Positions 1 through 5,770 of a stretch of 9,286 nucleotides of DNA are shown here, piece after piece. This DNA is from Candidatus Zixiibacteriota bacterium (GTDB lineage Bacteria > Zixibacteria > MSB-5A5 > GN15 > PGXB01). The notes beneath the pieces are model-generated. The model saw only the letters and a list, made by a program, of their open reading frames with translations, made no database searches and had not been told where the DNA came from. Each line of letters opens with the position of its first letter. Position 1 is the stretch's first letter. The position numbers were made by a program, and so were the translations under genes. Where the stretch lies: NCBI GenBank assembly GCA_030591405.1, contig JAUVBC010000068.1, positions 1-9,286 of the forward strand, given 5' to 3'.

Positions 1-297
1 AAACATGGTGGCGCGCGCGGAGTAGTGGTTCCGACTGAGGGGCCATGGCTGGAAGCTGCCGGTGAGGCGATTAAATCCGGTTTTGGGATCAAGCCGGTTT
101 TTGTTAAAGAGGGCGGTTCAATTCCTGTTGTCGGAACTTTCAAAGAAGTTCTTGGGATTGATACATTATTGTTGGGTTGGGGGCAAGCAGATGACAACGC
201 CCATTCGCCAAACGAACGTTTTGCTCTTAAAGATTTCGAGCGTGGTTGTTATTCTGCTTTGGCGCTGATTGATGAAATGTCGAAGGTAAAGGTCTGA
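1..297 (+). CDS. M20-family metallopeptidase (dipeptidase-like), C-terminal part
   Basis: This frame is open from the first base of the window to a TGA at 295-297, so it is the 98-residue C-terminus of a gene that starts upstream. In-frame GTG codons near 25 are internal. Two hallmarks of the M20 dipeptidase family are visible: KEGGSIPV at fragment residues 36-43, matching the usual (R/K)EGGSIP segment near the active site, and NAHSPNE at residues 66-72, whose His68 should be the conserved C-terminal metal ligand. Enzymes of this family are zinc-dependent and hydrolyse dipeptides or acylated amino acids, usually in the cytoplasm. The N-terminal metal-binding domain lies outside the window, so the exact substrate class (carnosinase-like, succinyl-diaminopimelate desuccinylase-like or other) cannot be decided. 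The SDR gene starts one base after this stop, which suggests one transcript. Confidence 0.88.
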   Translation, partial: KHGGARGVVVPTEGPWLEAAGEAIKSGFGIKPVFVKEGGSIPVVGTFKEVLGIDTLLLGWGQADDNAHSPNERFALKDFERGCYSALALIDEMSKVKV

Positions 298-298
298 T

Positions 299-1090
299 AT
301 GGATTTAGGAATCAAAGGAAAAGTTGCTCTGGTGACCGGCGCTTCAGCCGGATTAGGATTTGCCGCTGCTATGGCTCTCGCCGATGAGGGTGTCAAGCTG
401 GCGATAAATTCAAGGTCAGAAGAGAATTTGAAAAAAGCTGCTGCAGAAATTCAAAAAAAGACAGGGGCTGTCCTGGCCATTTATCCGGGCGATTTGGCAA
501 TTGCCGGAAAAGCCGAAGAAATAGTCAAGAAGGTATCTGCCGAGCTGGGAGCGGTTGATATTCTGGTTGCGAATGCCGGTGGTCCGCCAGCCGGGCTGTT
601 TATGAACCACTCAAAGGAAGTCTGGCAGAAGGCGGCTGAACTAACGCTTTTTTCATCAATGAATCTCACCCGTGCTGTTATCCCTGGGATGATCAAGGAA
701 AAATGGGGGAGAGTTGTTTTTATAACTTCGATAGCGGTTAAGCAACCGATAGATGGTTTGATTATATCCAATACTTTACGTGCCGGGTTGACCGGTTTCG
801 CCAAGACGATCTCAAATGAATATGCCAAATGCGGCCTGACAATTAATACGGTCTGTCCCGGTTATACCAAAACCGAAAGACTTCAAGAACTGGCCAATGT
901 TAAATCGCAGGCGATGGGCACCAGTCCCGACGATATTTATAATGATTGGATCGCAACCACTCCGGCCGGGCGATTAGGTGCCCCCAATGAATTAGCGGCA
1001 TTGATAGCATTCTTGTCATCGGAGAAAGCAGCTTTTATTACCGGTTCATCGATTGCAGTTGATGGTGGTTATTATAAAGGGATACTTTAA
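299..1090 (+). CDS. SDR-family oxidoreductase-like protein lacking the YxxxK dyad
   Basis: The 263-residue product has the length and layout of a classical short-chain dehydrogenase: TGxxxGLG nucleotide-binding motif at 13-20 (TGASAGLG), NAG at 92-94, a PG motif at 187-188 and a C-terminal VDGGY at 254-258. The active site departs from the family. Ser144 is present, but the position 13 residues later, where Tyr is expected, is Ser157, and the Lys position is Arg161 (SNTLRAG instead of YxxxKAG). A subgroup annotated as beta-ketoacyl-ACP-reductase-like SDRs is known to lack the standard tetrad, and the GGPP at 94-97 and KQPI at 148-151 look like that subgroup. The substrate is unknown, and it may use a different mechanism or only bind dinucleotide. 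The ATG follows the M20 stop by one base, with a weak AAGG at 289-292, so translation is probably coupled. Confidence 0.9.
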   Translation: MDLGIKGKVALVTGASAGLGFAAAMALADEGVKLAINSRSEENLKKAAAEIQKKTGAVLAIYPGDLAIAGKAEEIVKKVSAELGAVDILVANAGGPPAGLFMNHSKEVWQKAAELTLFSSMNLTRAVIPGMIKEKWGRVVFITSIAVKQPIDGLIISNTLRAGLTGFAKTISNEYAKCGLTINTVCPGYTKTERLQELANVKSQAMGTSPDDIYNDWIATTPAGRLGAPNELAALIAFLSSEKAAFITGSSIAVDGGYYKGIL

Positions 1091-1169
1091 AGTGGTGATG
1101 TAATATATTATAGGATAAGCGAATATAAATATTATCAACGATAAGTAAAGTAATCCCACACCCAAGAAT

Positions 1170-2060
1170 ATGAATAACGGATCATCAACTGAGAAACCGA
1201 TCTGGCTTCCATATCTTGTCATCATGCTGCACCAGATATTGGCCGCCTGCGCATTTCCTGTCGCCAAACTTGGTCTTAATGAAATAGATCCATTTGTCTT
1301 TGCGTTTTTCAGATTCAGTTTTGCCTCATTAGTATATATGCCGGTTCTAATTATTCTTAACCGGCGGCAGAAAATCATCAGAAAAGACAATTTAAGGATA
1401 CTTCTTGGCGGATTGATTATTATACCGTTTAATCAGGTACTTTATCTGTTTGGTCAATCAAAAACTCTGGCAAATCATTCAGGTTTACTTTTCGCAACCG
1501 TTCCGATATTTTTATACATATTGGCAATATTTGTTCTCAAAGAAAAAGCTACCATTAGAAAAACAATCGGTATTTTTGTGGCAACTGTTGGAGTGTATAC
1601 TATTCTTTCCGGTGGGAAAGTTGAGCTTGGGACCGAATATTTATATGGAGATATACTTATTCTGATTTGCGTTTTTGCCTGGGCGGTCGGAACAATTATT
1701 CTTAAACCATTGACCACCAAGTATGGCGCTTTTCGTGTCATTGGTCTGGCGCTTACATATGGCTCGATTGCATATTTCCCATTTGGATTAGCGCTAACAA
1801 TTTCGGCACCAATATCGAATATTAGCCTTGCCGGATGGTTTTCTATTGGTTATATGGCAGTCGGACTCTCAGTTTTGGGCTATTTCTTTTGGTATTGGAC
1901 TTTGAAATATATGGAAGTTTCTCAAATGGCGATACTTCATAATTTTAAACCGATTATTGCCACTGCCGCCGCCGCCATTATTTTGGGGGAACCTGTCAGC
2001 AGTACCTTTGTTATTGGAGGGATAGTAGTGATAGGCGGGGTTATATTAACTGAAATTTAA
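1170..2060 (+). CDS. EamA-family (DMT superfamily) transporter, copy 1
   Basis: This 296-residue, strongly hydrophobic protein has about ten predicted membrane segments (roughly residues 12-31, 41-62, 76-93, 104-123, 129-147, 159-178, 186-206, 219-240, 246-264 and 270-292), the 5+5 arrangement of two EamA repeats. Typical DMT features are the N-terminal FPVAKLGL, the FR in TM2 (residues 47-48), LKEKAT closing TM4 (123-128), LSGGKVE after TM5, and ILGEP near the C-terminus (271-275). Such proteins sit in the inner membrane and commonly export amino acids or metabolites, but nothing here fixes the substrate. The ATG at 1170 has little Shine-Dalgarno support, yet it starts just before TM1 as in the neighbouring paralogue. 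The 79 bases between this gene and the SDR gene contain a 10-base palindrome, TAATATATTA (1101-1110), but no convincing promoter. Confidence 0.92.
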   Translation: MNNGSSTEKPIWLPYLVIMLHQILAACAFPVAKLGLNEIDPFVFAFFRFSFASLVYMPVLIILNRRQKIIRKDNLRILLGGLIIIPFNQVLYLFGQSKTLANHSGLLFATVPIFLYILAIFVLKEKATIRKTIGIFVATVGVYTILSGGKVELGTEYLYGDILILICVFAWAVGTIILKPLTTKYGAFRVIGLALTYGSIAYFPFGLALTISAPISNISLAGWFSIGYMAVGLSVLGYFFWYWTLKYMEVSQMAILHNFKPIIATAAAAIILGEPVSSTFVIGGIVVIGGVILTEI

Positions 2061-2099
2061 TTTTGTGTTAGTTACCTTAATTTTTATTTGATTAAATAT

Positions 2100-2993
2100 A
2101 TGTCAGTTGTTTCAGTAATATCTCGAAGGCCGTTATGGTTCCTGTATTCAATGGTGTTGTTACATCAGGTGCTGGCCGCTTTTGCATTTCCTTTTGCAAA
2201 AATTGGATTGAATGAGGTCGATCCGTTTGTCTATGCCTTTTGCCGATTTACGCTCTCCTCTTTAATTCTAATACCTATCTTATATTATCTGCATAAGAGG
2301 CAAAAAATTATCTGGAAAGACAGGCTGAAAATTATTAGTGCCGGTCTAATAATTATTCCATTTAATCAGGTGCTTTTTTTGCTTGGCCAATCAAAAACCT
2401 CAGCGGCGCATTCAAGTCTGCTTTTCGCGACAATTCCTATTTTTCTATATATACTGGCGGTAATATTTCTAAAGGAAAAAGCTACCTATCGAAGAACCAT
2501 CGGTATTTTAATAGCGTCAGGCGGCGTTTTTATAATTCTTTCCGGTGGTAAAGTCGAGTTTGGCAGTGAATATCTATTTGGTGATTTGTTAATTTTAATT
2601 GCGGTTTTGGCCTGGGCGATCGGGACTGTAATATTAAAACCGATGGCGGTTAAATATGGAGCATTCCGGGTGACCGGTCTCGCTTTGGTTTATGGATCGA
2701 TTTTATATTTTCCATTTGGGTTATATAAAACAACGGAATTCTCACTAACCAATATTTCCTCAACTGGTTGGTTGTCAATTTTCTATATGGCCGTTGTTGT
2801 ATCAATTATCGCATATTTTTTATGGTATTGGACTTTAAAATATATGGAAGCATCACGGATTGCCGTTCTCCACAATATTCAGCCGATTATTGCCACGATA
2901 GTGGCGGTATTTCTTCTGGGCGAAACCATTAGCGGAACTTTTGTTTTGGGCGGTTGTATAGCTATTGGAGGAGTTGTGCTGACAGAAATTTAG
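2100..2993 (+). CDS. EamA-family (DMT superfamily) transporter, copy 2
   Basis: This is a second ten-segment EamA protein, 297 residues from the ATG at 2100. It aligns without gaps to the preceding gene over most of its length. By hand count 63 of the first 100 aligned positions are identical, including LIIIPFNQVL, LSGGKVE, KYGAFRV and WYWTLKYME. The frame stays open to a TTG at 2088, but the ATG at 2100 gives an N-terminus of almost the same length as copy 1, so I prefer it. Neither start has a clear Shine-Dalgarno sequence. The 39-base gap after copy 1 holds no terminator, so both copies are probably on one transcript. The paralogues differ in loops and in membrane-face residues, which fits diverged substrate preference or a heteromeric transporter. 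Both ideas are inference. Confidence 0.92.
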   Translation: MSVVSVISRRPLWFLYSMVLLHQVLAAFAFPFAKIGLNEVDPFVYAFCRFTLSSLILIPILYYLHKRQKIIWKDRLKIISAGLIIIPFNQVLFLLGQSKTSAAHSSLLFATIPIFLYILAVIFLKEKATYRRTIGILIASGGVFIILSGGKVEFGSEYLFGDLLILIAVLAWAIGTVILKPMAVKYGAFRVTGLALVYGSILYFPFGLYKTTEFSLTNISSTGWLSIFYMAVVVSIIAYFLWYWTLKYMEASRIAVLHNIQPIIATIVAVFLLGETISGTFVLGGCIAIGGVVLTEI

Positions 2994-3046
2994 TTTTGGA
3001 ATTTAATAATTTTGTTATATTGTCGATTAATGGGTTAAAAAAATAT

Positions 3047-3052
3047 AAAGGA
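3047..3052 (+). promoter_or_regulatory. Ribosome binding site of the LOG gene
   Basis: AAAGGA ten bases upstream of the ATG at 3063. It supports that start and is one of the clearer Shine-Dalgarno sequences on the plus strand here. I saw no convincing -35/-10 pair between 2994 and 3046, so the gene may be read from an upstream transcript. Confidence 0.6.
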
Positions 3053-3062
3053 AATATATCAT

Positions 3063-3728
3063 ATGAACGATTTCATCAAGAATGACGCTACTTCTGACAC
3101 CTGGTCGGTTTTTAGAATAATGTCAGAATTTGTTGAGGGGTTTGAAACATTACGGCACCTCAATCCGGCGGTGTCAATTTTCGGATCAGCCGCTCTCCCG
3201 GAAGGTTCCAAATATTATAATCTTGCACAGGAAATTGCTCATCAATTATCCGATGCCGGCTTTAATATTATTACTGGCGGCGGACCGAGTATAATGGAGG
3301 CAGCTAATAAAGGCGCTTTTAAAGGCGCCTCAAAATCTATTGGCTTAAATATTGATATTCCATCGGAGCAAACGGCCAATCCTTTCCAGAATGTATCACT
3401 TAATTTCCGCTACTTTTTTGCCCGTAAGGTGATGTTTGTAAAATATGCCTCTGCTTTTGTAATCATGCCGGGAGGATTTGGGACCCTTGATGAACTGTTT
3501 GAGTCGATGACTTTGATTCAAACCAAAAAAATATTTGACCTGCCGGTGATTTTGGTTGGCTCTGAGTTCTGGGGTGGATTAATTGATTGGATCGTATCGA
3601 GTCCGATAAAAACCGGAACCTTATCAAATAAAGAATTGAAGATGTTTTCCCTGACCGATGATCCCAAAGAAGTTGTCAGAATTATCAAAGAAGGTTATAA
3701 CAAGGTCAGACGTTCCCAGGCGATTTAG
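3063..3728 (+). CDS. LOG family protein (TIGR00730-type, nucleotide-binding Rossmann fold)
   Basis: The 221-residue product carries the LOG signature PGGFGTLDE at 136-144 and the companion motif GGGPSIMEAANKGA at 72-85, with an Arg-Lys pair at 121-122 where LOG enzymes keep a catalytic Arg. The family cleaves the base from nucleoside 5'-monophosphates: cytokinin riboside monophosphates in plants and some bacteria, and AMP or other nucleotides in bacterial PpnN-like members. Older databases call it lysine decarboxylase-like, which is misleading. The N-terminal segment through VSIFGSA (residues 37-43) resembles the branch whose members begin with a short helical region ending in EFVEGF. A good ribosome binding site, AAAGGA at 3047-3052, lies ten bases before the ATG. 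The gene ends just before a strong hairpin. A cytoplasmic nucleosidase is likely, but the substrate is not shown. Confidence 0.93.
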   Translation: MNDFIKNDATSDTWSVFRIMSEFVEGFETLRHLNPAVSIFGSAALPEGSKYYNLAQEIAHQLSDAGFNIITGGGPSIMEAANKGAFKGASKSIGLNIDIPSEQTANPFQNVSLNFRYFFARKVMFVKYASAFVIMPGGFGTLDELFESMTLIQTKKIFDLPVILVGSEFWGGLIDWIVSSPIKTGTLSNKELKMFSLTDDPKEVVRIIKEGYNKVRRSQAI

Positions 3729-3745
3729 TAAATTTATAAAATAAA

Positions 3746-3774
3746 AAAATGCCGGACTATTAGTCCGGCATTTT
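3746..3774. terminator. Bidirectional rho-independent terminator
   Basis: ATGCCGGACT (3749-3758) pairs with AGTCCGGCAT (3762-3771) around a three-base loop (ATT). The stem extends by three A-T pairs (3746-3748 with 3772-3774). It is followed by TTTTATT on the plus strand and preceded by an A run (3743-3749), which reads as a U run on the minus-strand transcript. It lies between the end of the plus-strand LOG gene (3728) and the end of the minus-strand M29 gene (3793), so it should stop transcription from both sides. Confidence 0.93.
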
Positions 3775-3792
3775 ATTGTACATTTATATATT

Positions 3793-4920
3793 TTAACTAC
3801 TCAGATTTTCCTCAGAAAATGATTTTTCAAGGGCCGGATCGGTGAAAATACCATCTTTTCTGATGAGTTTATCATCAAAATAGATTTCGCCGCCGCCATA
3901 ATCCTCACGTTGAATCAATACCAGATCCCAATGTATCGATGATTGGTTTCCGTTGTATGCTTCGTCATAACATTGTCCCGGGGTCAGATGGATCGAACCG
4001 CGGATCTTTTCGTCAAAGAGCGTATCTTTCATCGGATGCAAAACAAATGGATTAACTCCAATTGCAAATTCTCCGATGTAACGAGCGCCGTCATCGGTGT
4101 CGAGTTTTTTATTCAGTTTCTCCTCAAACGATGAAGAAGTTGCTTTGATGATTTTACCATCCTTAAAGGTAAAGCTGATATCATTATAAACCGTTCCTTC
4201 GCTCAGTGAGGGAGTGTTATAAGTGATCGTGCCGTTGATCGAATCTTTCACAGGAGCGGTATAAACTTCGCCATCAGGAATATTTCTCAGTCCGTCGCAC
4301 TTTACCACCGGAATATCTTTAATTGAAAAGGTCAGATCGGTTCCGGGTCCCTGAATAGTGACTTTGTCGGTTTGTTCAACCAGTTTGACCAGAGGATCCA
4401 TTGCTTTTGACATTTTGGCATAATCCAGATTGCAGACATCAAAATAGAAATCCTCAAATTTCTCTTGAGATGTTTCAGCCAGTTGCGCCATAGCATTGTT
4501 GGGGTATCTCATCACCACCCACTTGGTTCGTTTGACCCGTTCCTCAAGATGGACCGGTGTATAGAACAGTTTTTGATAACGAGTCACTTTATCATGATCG
4601 ATATCGGCCAGATCAAACGGATTGCCGGAGCCTCTGATTCCGATATAAGCGGCAGCCTTTTCCATCATTCCAAGATGATAATCAGCCAGAATTTTATGCT
4701 GCTCATCGGTTGCCGATTGGAGATACTGGCGGATAAGTGATTCATCGTTATAGAAGTAAAAAGGTATAGCTCCCTTTTCGGTTGAATATTTAATGATCTC
4801 TTTGCCGAGGTCCAGGGCCTCGATACCTTTGATCTCCAAATAAAGAATTTCTCCCTTTTGCAAATCAACAGAATAGTCAACCAGATTTCTGGCCAGAGTC
4901 TGAATTCTTACGTCTTTCAT
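3793..4920 (-). CDS. Aminopeptidase, M29 family (AmpS/AmpT-like)
   Basis: The 375-residue product matches M29 thermophilic-type aminopeptidases, cobalt- or zinc-dependent exopeptidases that release N-terminal amino acids in the cytoplasm. The expected metal ligands are present in order: Glu218 in NIPDGEVYTAPV, Glu284 in YIGEFAIG, His311 in GSIHLTPG, and His330 with Asp332 in SIHWD. Tyr318 is a candidate for the catalytic Tyr. The 66-residue gap between the two Glu ligands equals that recalled for the Thermus enzyme. The stretch between the two His ligands is shorter here (19 residues against about 31), which shortens one loop but loses no ligand. M29 enzymes are usually slightly longer (about 400 residues or more). 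The start is supported by AGAAGG (4927-4932 on the complement), six bases before the ATG. It has its own promoter and converges on the shared terminator. Confidence 0.94.
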   Translation of the reverse strand: MKDVRIQTLARNLVDYSVDLQKGEILYLEIKGIEALDLGKEIIKYSTEKGAIPFYFYNDESLIRQYLQSATDEQHKILADYHLGMMEKAAAYIGIRGSGNPFDLADIDHDKVTRYQKLFYTPVHLEERVKRTKWVVMRYPNNAMAQLAETSQEKFEDFYFDVCNLDYAKMSKAMDPLVKLVEQTDKVTIQGPGTDLTFSIKDIPVVKCDGLRNIPDGEVYTAPVKDSINGTITYNTPSLSEGTVYNDISFTFKDGKIIKATSSSFEEKLNKKLDTDDGARYIGEFAIGVNPFVLHPMKDTLFDEKIRGSIHLTPGQCYDEAYNGNQSSIHWDLVLIQREDYGGGEIYFDDKLIRKDGIFTDPALEKSFSEENLSS

Positions 4921-4961
4921 TATTAGCCTTCTTTTATTTTATAATTATTTTTCTTTTCTAA

Positions 4962-4990
4962 ATAATACACCAAAAATCAAAACTTGGCAA
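4962..4990 (-). promoter_or_regulatory. Sigma70-type promoter of the M29 aminopeptidase gene
   Basis: Read on the minus strand, TTGCCA (complement of 4985-4990) is followed after exactly 17 bases by TATTAT (complement of 4962-4967). Each hexamer matches the sigma70 consensus at five of six positions. The expected transcription start near 4955 gives a leader of about 35 bases containing the AGAAGG ribosome binding site. Confidence 0.7.
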
Positions 4991-5000
4991 GTCATGCACT

Positions 5001-5021
5001 CAAAATATTTTGATTAATCAA
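5001..5021. promoter_or_regulatory. Two overlapping perfect palindromes, candidate operator
   Basis: CAAAATATTTTG (5001-5012) and TTGATTAATCAA (5010-5021) are each perfect 12-base palindromes and share three bases. They lie about 46 to 66 bases upstream of the predicted aminopeptidase transcription start, where an activator commonly binds. They are also upstream of the CheW gene, on the other strand. AT-rich DNA produces such palindromes by chance more often than balanced DNA does, so a protein-binding role is inference. Confidence 0.4.
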
Positions 5022-5050
5022 TTTTCGGGAAAAAACATTATACATAGCAA

Positions 5051-5104
5051 AAAGTCGCAATTAGGCGGGCGGGGAAAATAGGCAAGGGGCCAAATCACGA
5101 CTTT
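5051..5104. repeat. G-run island enclosed by a 7-base inverted repeat
   Basis: AAAGTCG at 5051-5057 and CGACTTT at 5098-5104 are exact inverted repeats 40 bases apart. Between them lies a G-rich stretch (5064-5089) with five plus-strand G runs of 2, 3, 4, 2 and 4, in an otherwise AT-rich spacer. The G runs could form a two-layer quadruplex, or the whole unit could be a structured RNA or a protein site. It matches no riboswitch that I recognise. Confidence 0.4.
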
Positions 5105-5213
5105 CTTAATCTATATCAATCCCTACATACTCATATGACGAATCTGCCCCAAATAGCGTTTAATTATTATTTTATCTCAAGCGCAATATTTTTGTTGGCT
5201 TTCATAAATACGA

Positions 5214-5242
5214 GTAACAGTATTTAATTGAAGATGTATAAA
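5214..5242 (+). promoter_or_regulatory. Possible promoter for the CheW-lyase genes
   Basis: GTAACA (5214-5219) and TATAAA (5237-5242) are separated by 17 bases. The -10 matches five of six consensus positions and the -35 four of six. This would give a leader of about 75 bases before the ATG at 5326. It is the best pair I found, but AT-rich DNA offers many alternatives. Confidence 0.3.
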
Positions 5243-5325
5243 AGACTTGATTTTGGATATGAATTATTCTTTTTTGAAAAAAGACGATACTAAATATAGA
5301 AACAATAAAATAAATCAGGTGTGAT

Positions 5326-5748
5326 ATGAAATATCTTGTTTTTACAATTAGTTCTTTCCGGTTGGCGCTCGACATAAACAAAGTTGTCGAAATACTGATC
5401 CCCGGTGTGGGCGGAAGCACATCTCCTGAGAAAATTATTGCCGAAAAATCAATGAAATATGAGGATAAACAAATTCCAATAATAACCCTTGCCGATTATT
5501 TGTTTAATATCCCCACCGATAATCCTGAAGATTTCAGAATCATCTTATGCGAGATAGACGGCAAAATATTGGGGCTATTGGTGGACAATGCTGATGAAAT
5601 TATCCGTTTGTCTCAGGATAATATAATGTCGACAGAAAAATGCTCTCCTCTGATTAAAACTGATTTTCTCGACGGCAAATTTGTCGAGGACGAAAAAGAA
5701 ATATATATAGTGGCACCGGATAAAATTCTGTCTGTTGTCAAAGTATAA
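5326..5748 (+). CDS. Stand-alone CheW-like domain protein
   Basis: The 140-residue product consists almost entirely of one CheW-like domain: the first strand LVFTISSFRLALDI (4-17), VVEIL (20-24), IPIITLADYL (50-59) in place of the usual PVxDLR segment, and the second half RIILCEIDGKILGLLVDNADEII (71-93), whose GLLVD closely matches the CheW core. CheW proteins scaffold the kinase CheA onto chemoreceptors in the cytoplasm. No CheA, receptor, CheR/B/Y or type IV pilus gene is visible nearby, so its partner is unknown. The ATG at 5326 is preceded by AGGTG (5317-5321) with a short four-base gap. The downstream lyase gene follows after at most 22 bases. The domain is divergent (the conserved Arg after VDL is replaced), so it may serve a non-chemotaxis array or regulator. 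Confidence 0.8.
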   Translation: MKYLVFTISSFRLALDINKVVEILIPGVGGSTSPEKIIAEKSMKYEDKQIPIITLADYLFNIPTDNPEDFRIILCEIDGKILGLLVDNADEIIRLSQDNIMSTEKCSPLIKTDFLDGKFVEDEKEIYIVAPDKILSVVKV

Positions 5749-5770
5749 TATTGCCTTATTCTCTTTTCTA

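Larger units (their letters stand above)
4921..5325. other. Divergent intergenic region, 405 bases
   Basis: This gap separates the minus-strand aminopeptidase gene from the plus-strand CheW gene. I see no credible coding frame in it. From left to right it holds the aminopeptidase ribosome binding site (4927-4932), its promoter (4962-4990), two overlapping palindromes (5001-5021), a G-run island inside a 7-base inverted repeat (5051-5104), a weak plus-strand promoter candidate (5214-5242) and the CheW ribosome binding site AGGTG (5317-5321). Apart from the G-run island it is strongly AT-rich. Confidence 0.75.

Noticed and set aside
2088..2099. TTG start for the second EamA gene
   Set aside because: The ATG at 2100 gives an N-terminus that aligns with the neighbouring paralogue, and the TTG adds four residues with no support.
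4985..4998. Sigma54-like TGGCA...TGCA element
   Set aside because: The GG and GC doublets are only 10 bases apart rather than the 12 needed, and the TGGCA is the complement of the -35 of a better sigma70-type promoter on the minus strand.
5010..5021. FNR or CRP site at TTGATTAATCAA
   Set aside because: The half sites match the FNR consensus but have two bases between them in place of four, so a standard FNR dimer would not fit. Kept only as an unspecified palindrome.
5037..5042. Minus-strand TATAAT as the M29 promoter -10
   Set aside because: The hexamer is perfect on the minus strand, but the base order is not the TGn extended -10 form and no -35 lies 16-18 bases upstream. The closer promoter at 4962-4990 is better.
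5051..5104. Rho-independent terminator or known riboswitch
   Set aside because: The 7-base stem encloses 40 bases, too long a loop for an intrinsic terminator, and the region does not match the c-di-GMP or other riboswitch consensus that I know.
5735..5770. TTG start for the lyase inside the CheW gene
   Set aside because: It would add 12 residues and a 14-base overlap without Shine-Dalgarno support. The ATG at 5771 gives the length expected for the family.
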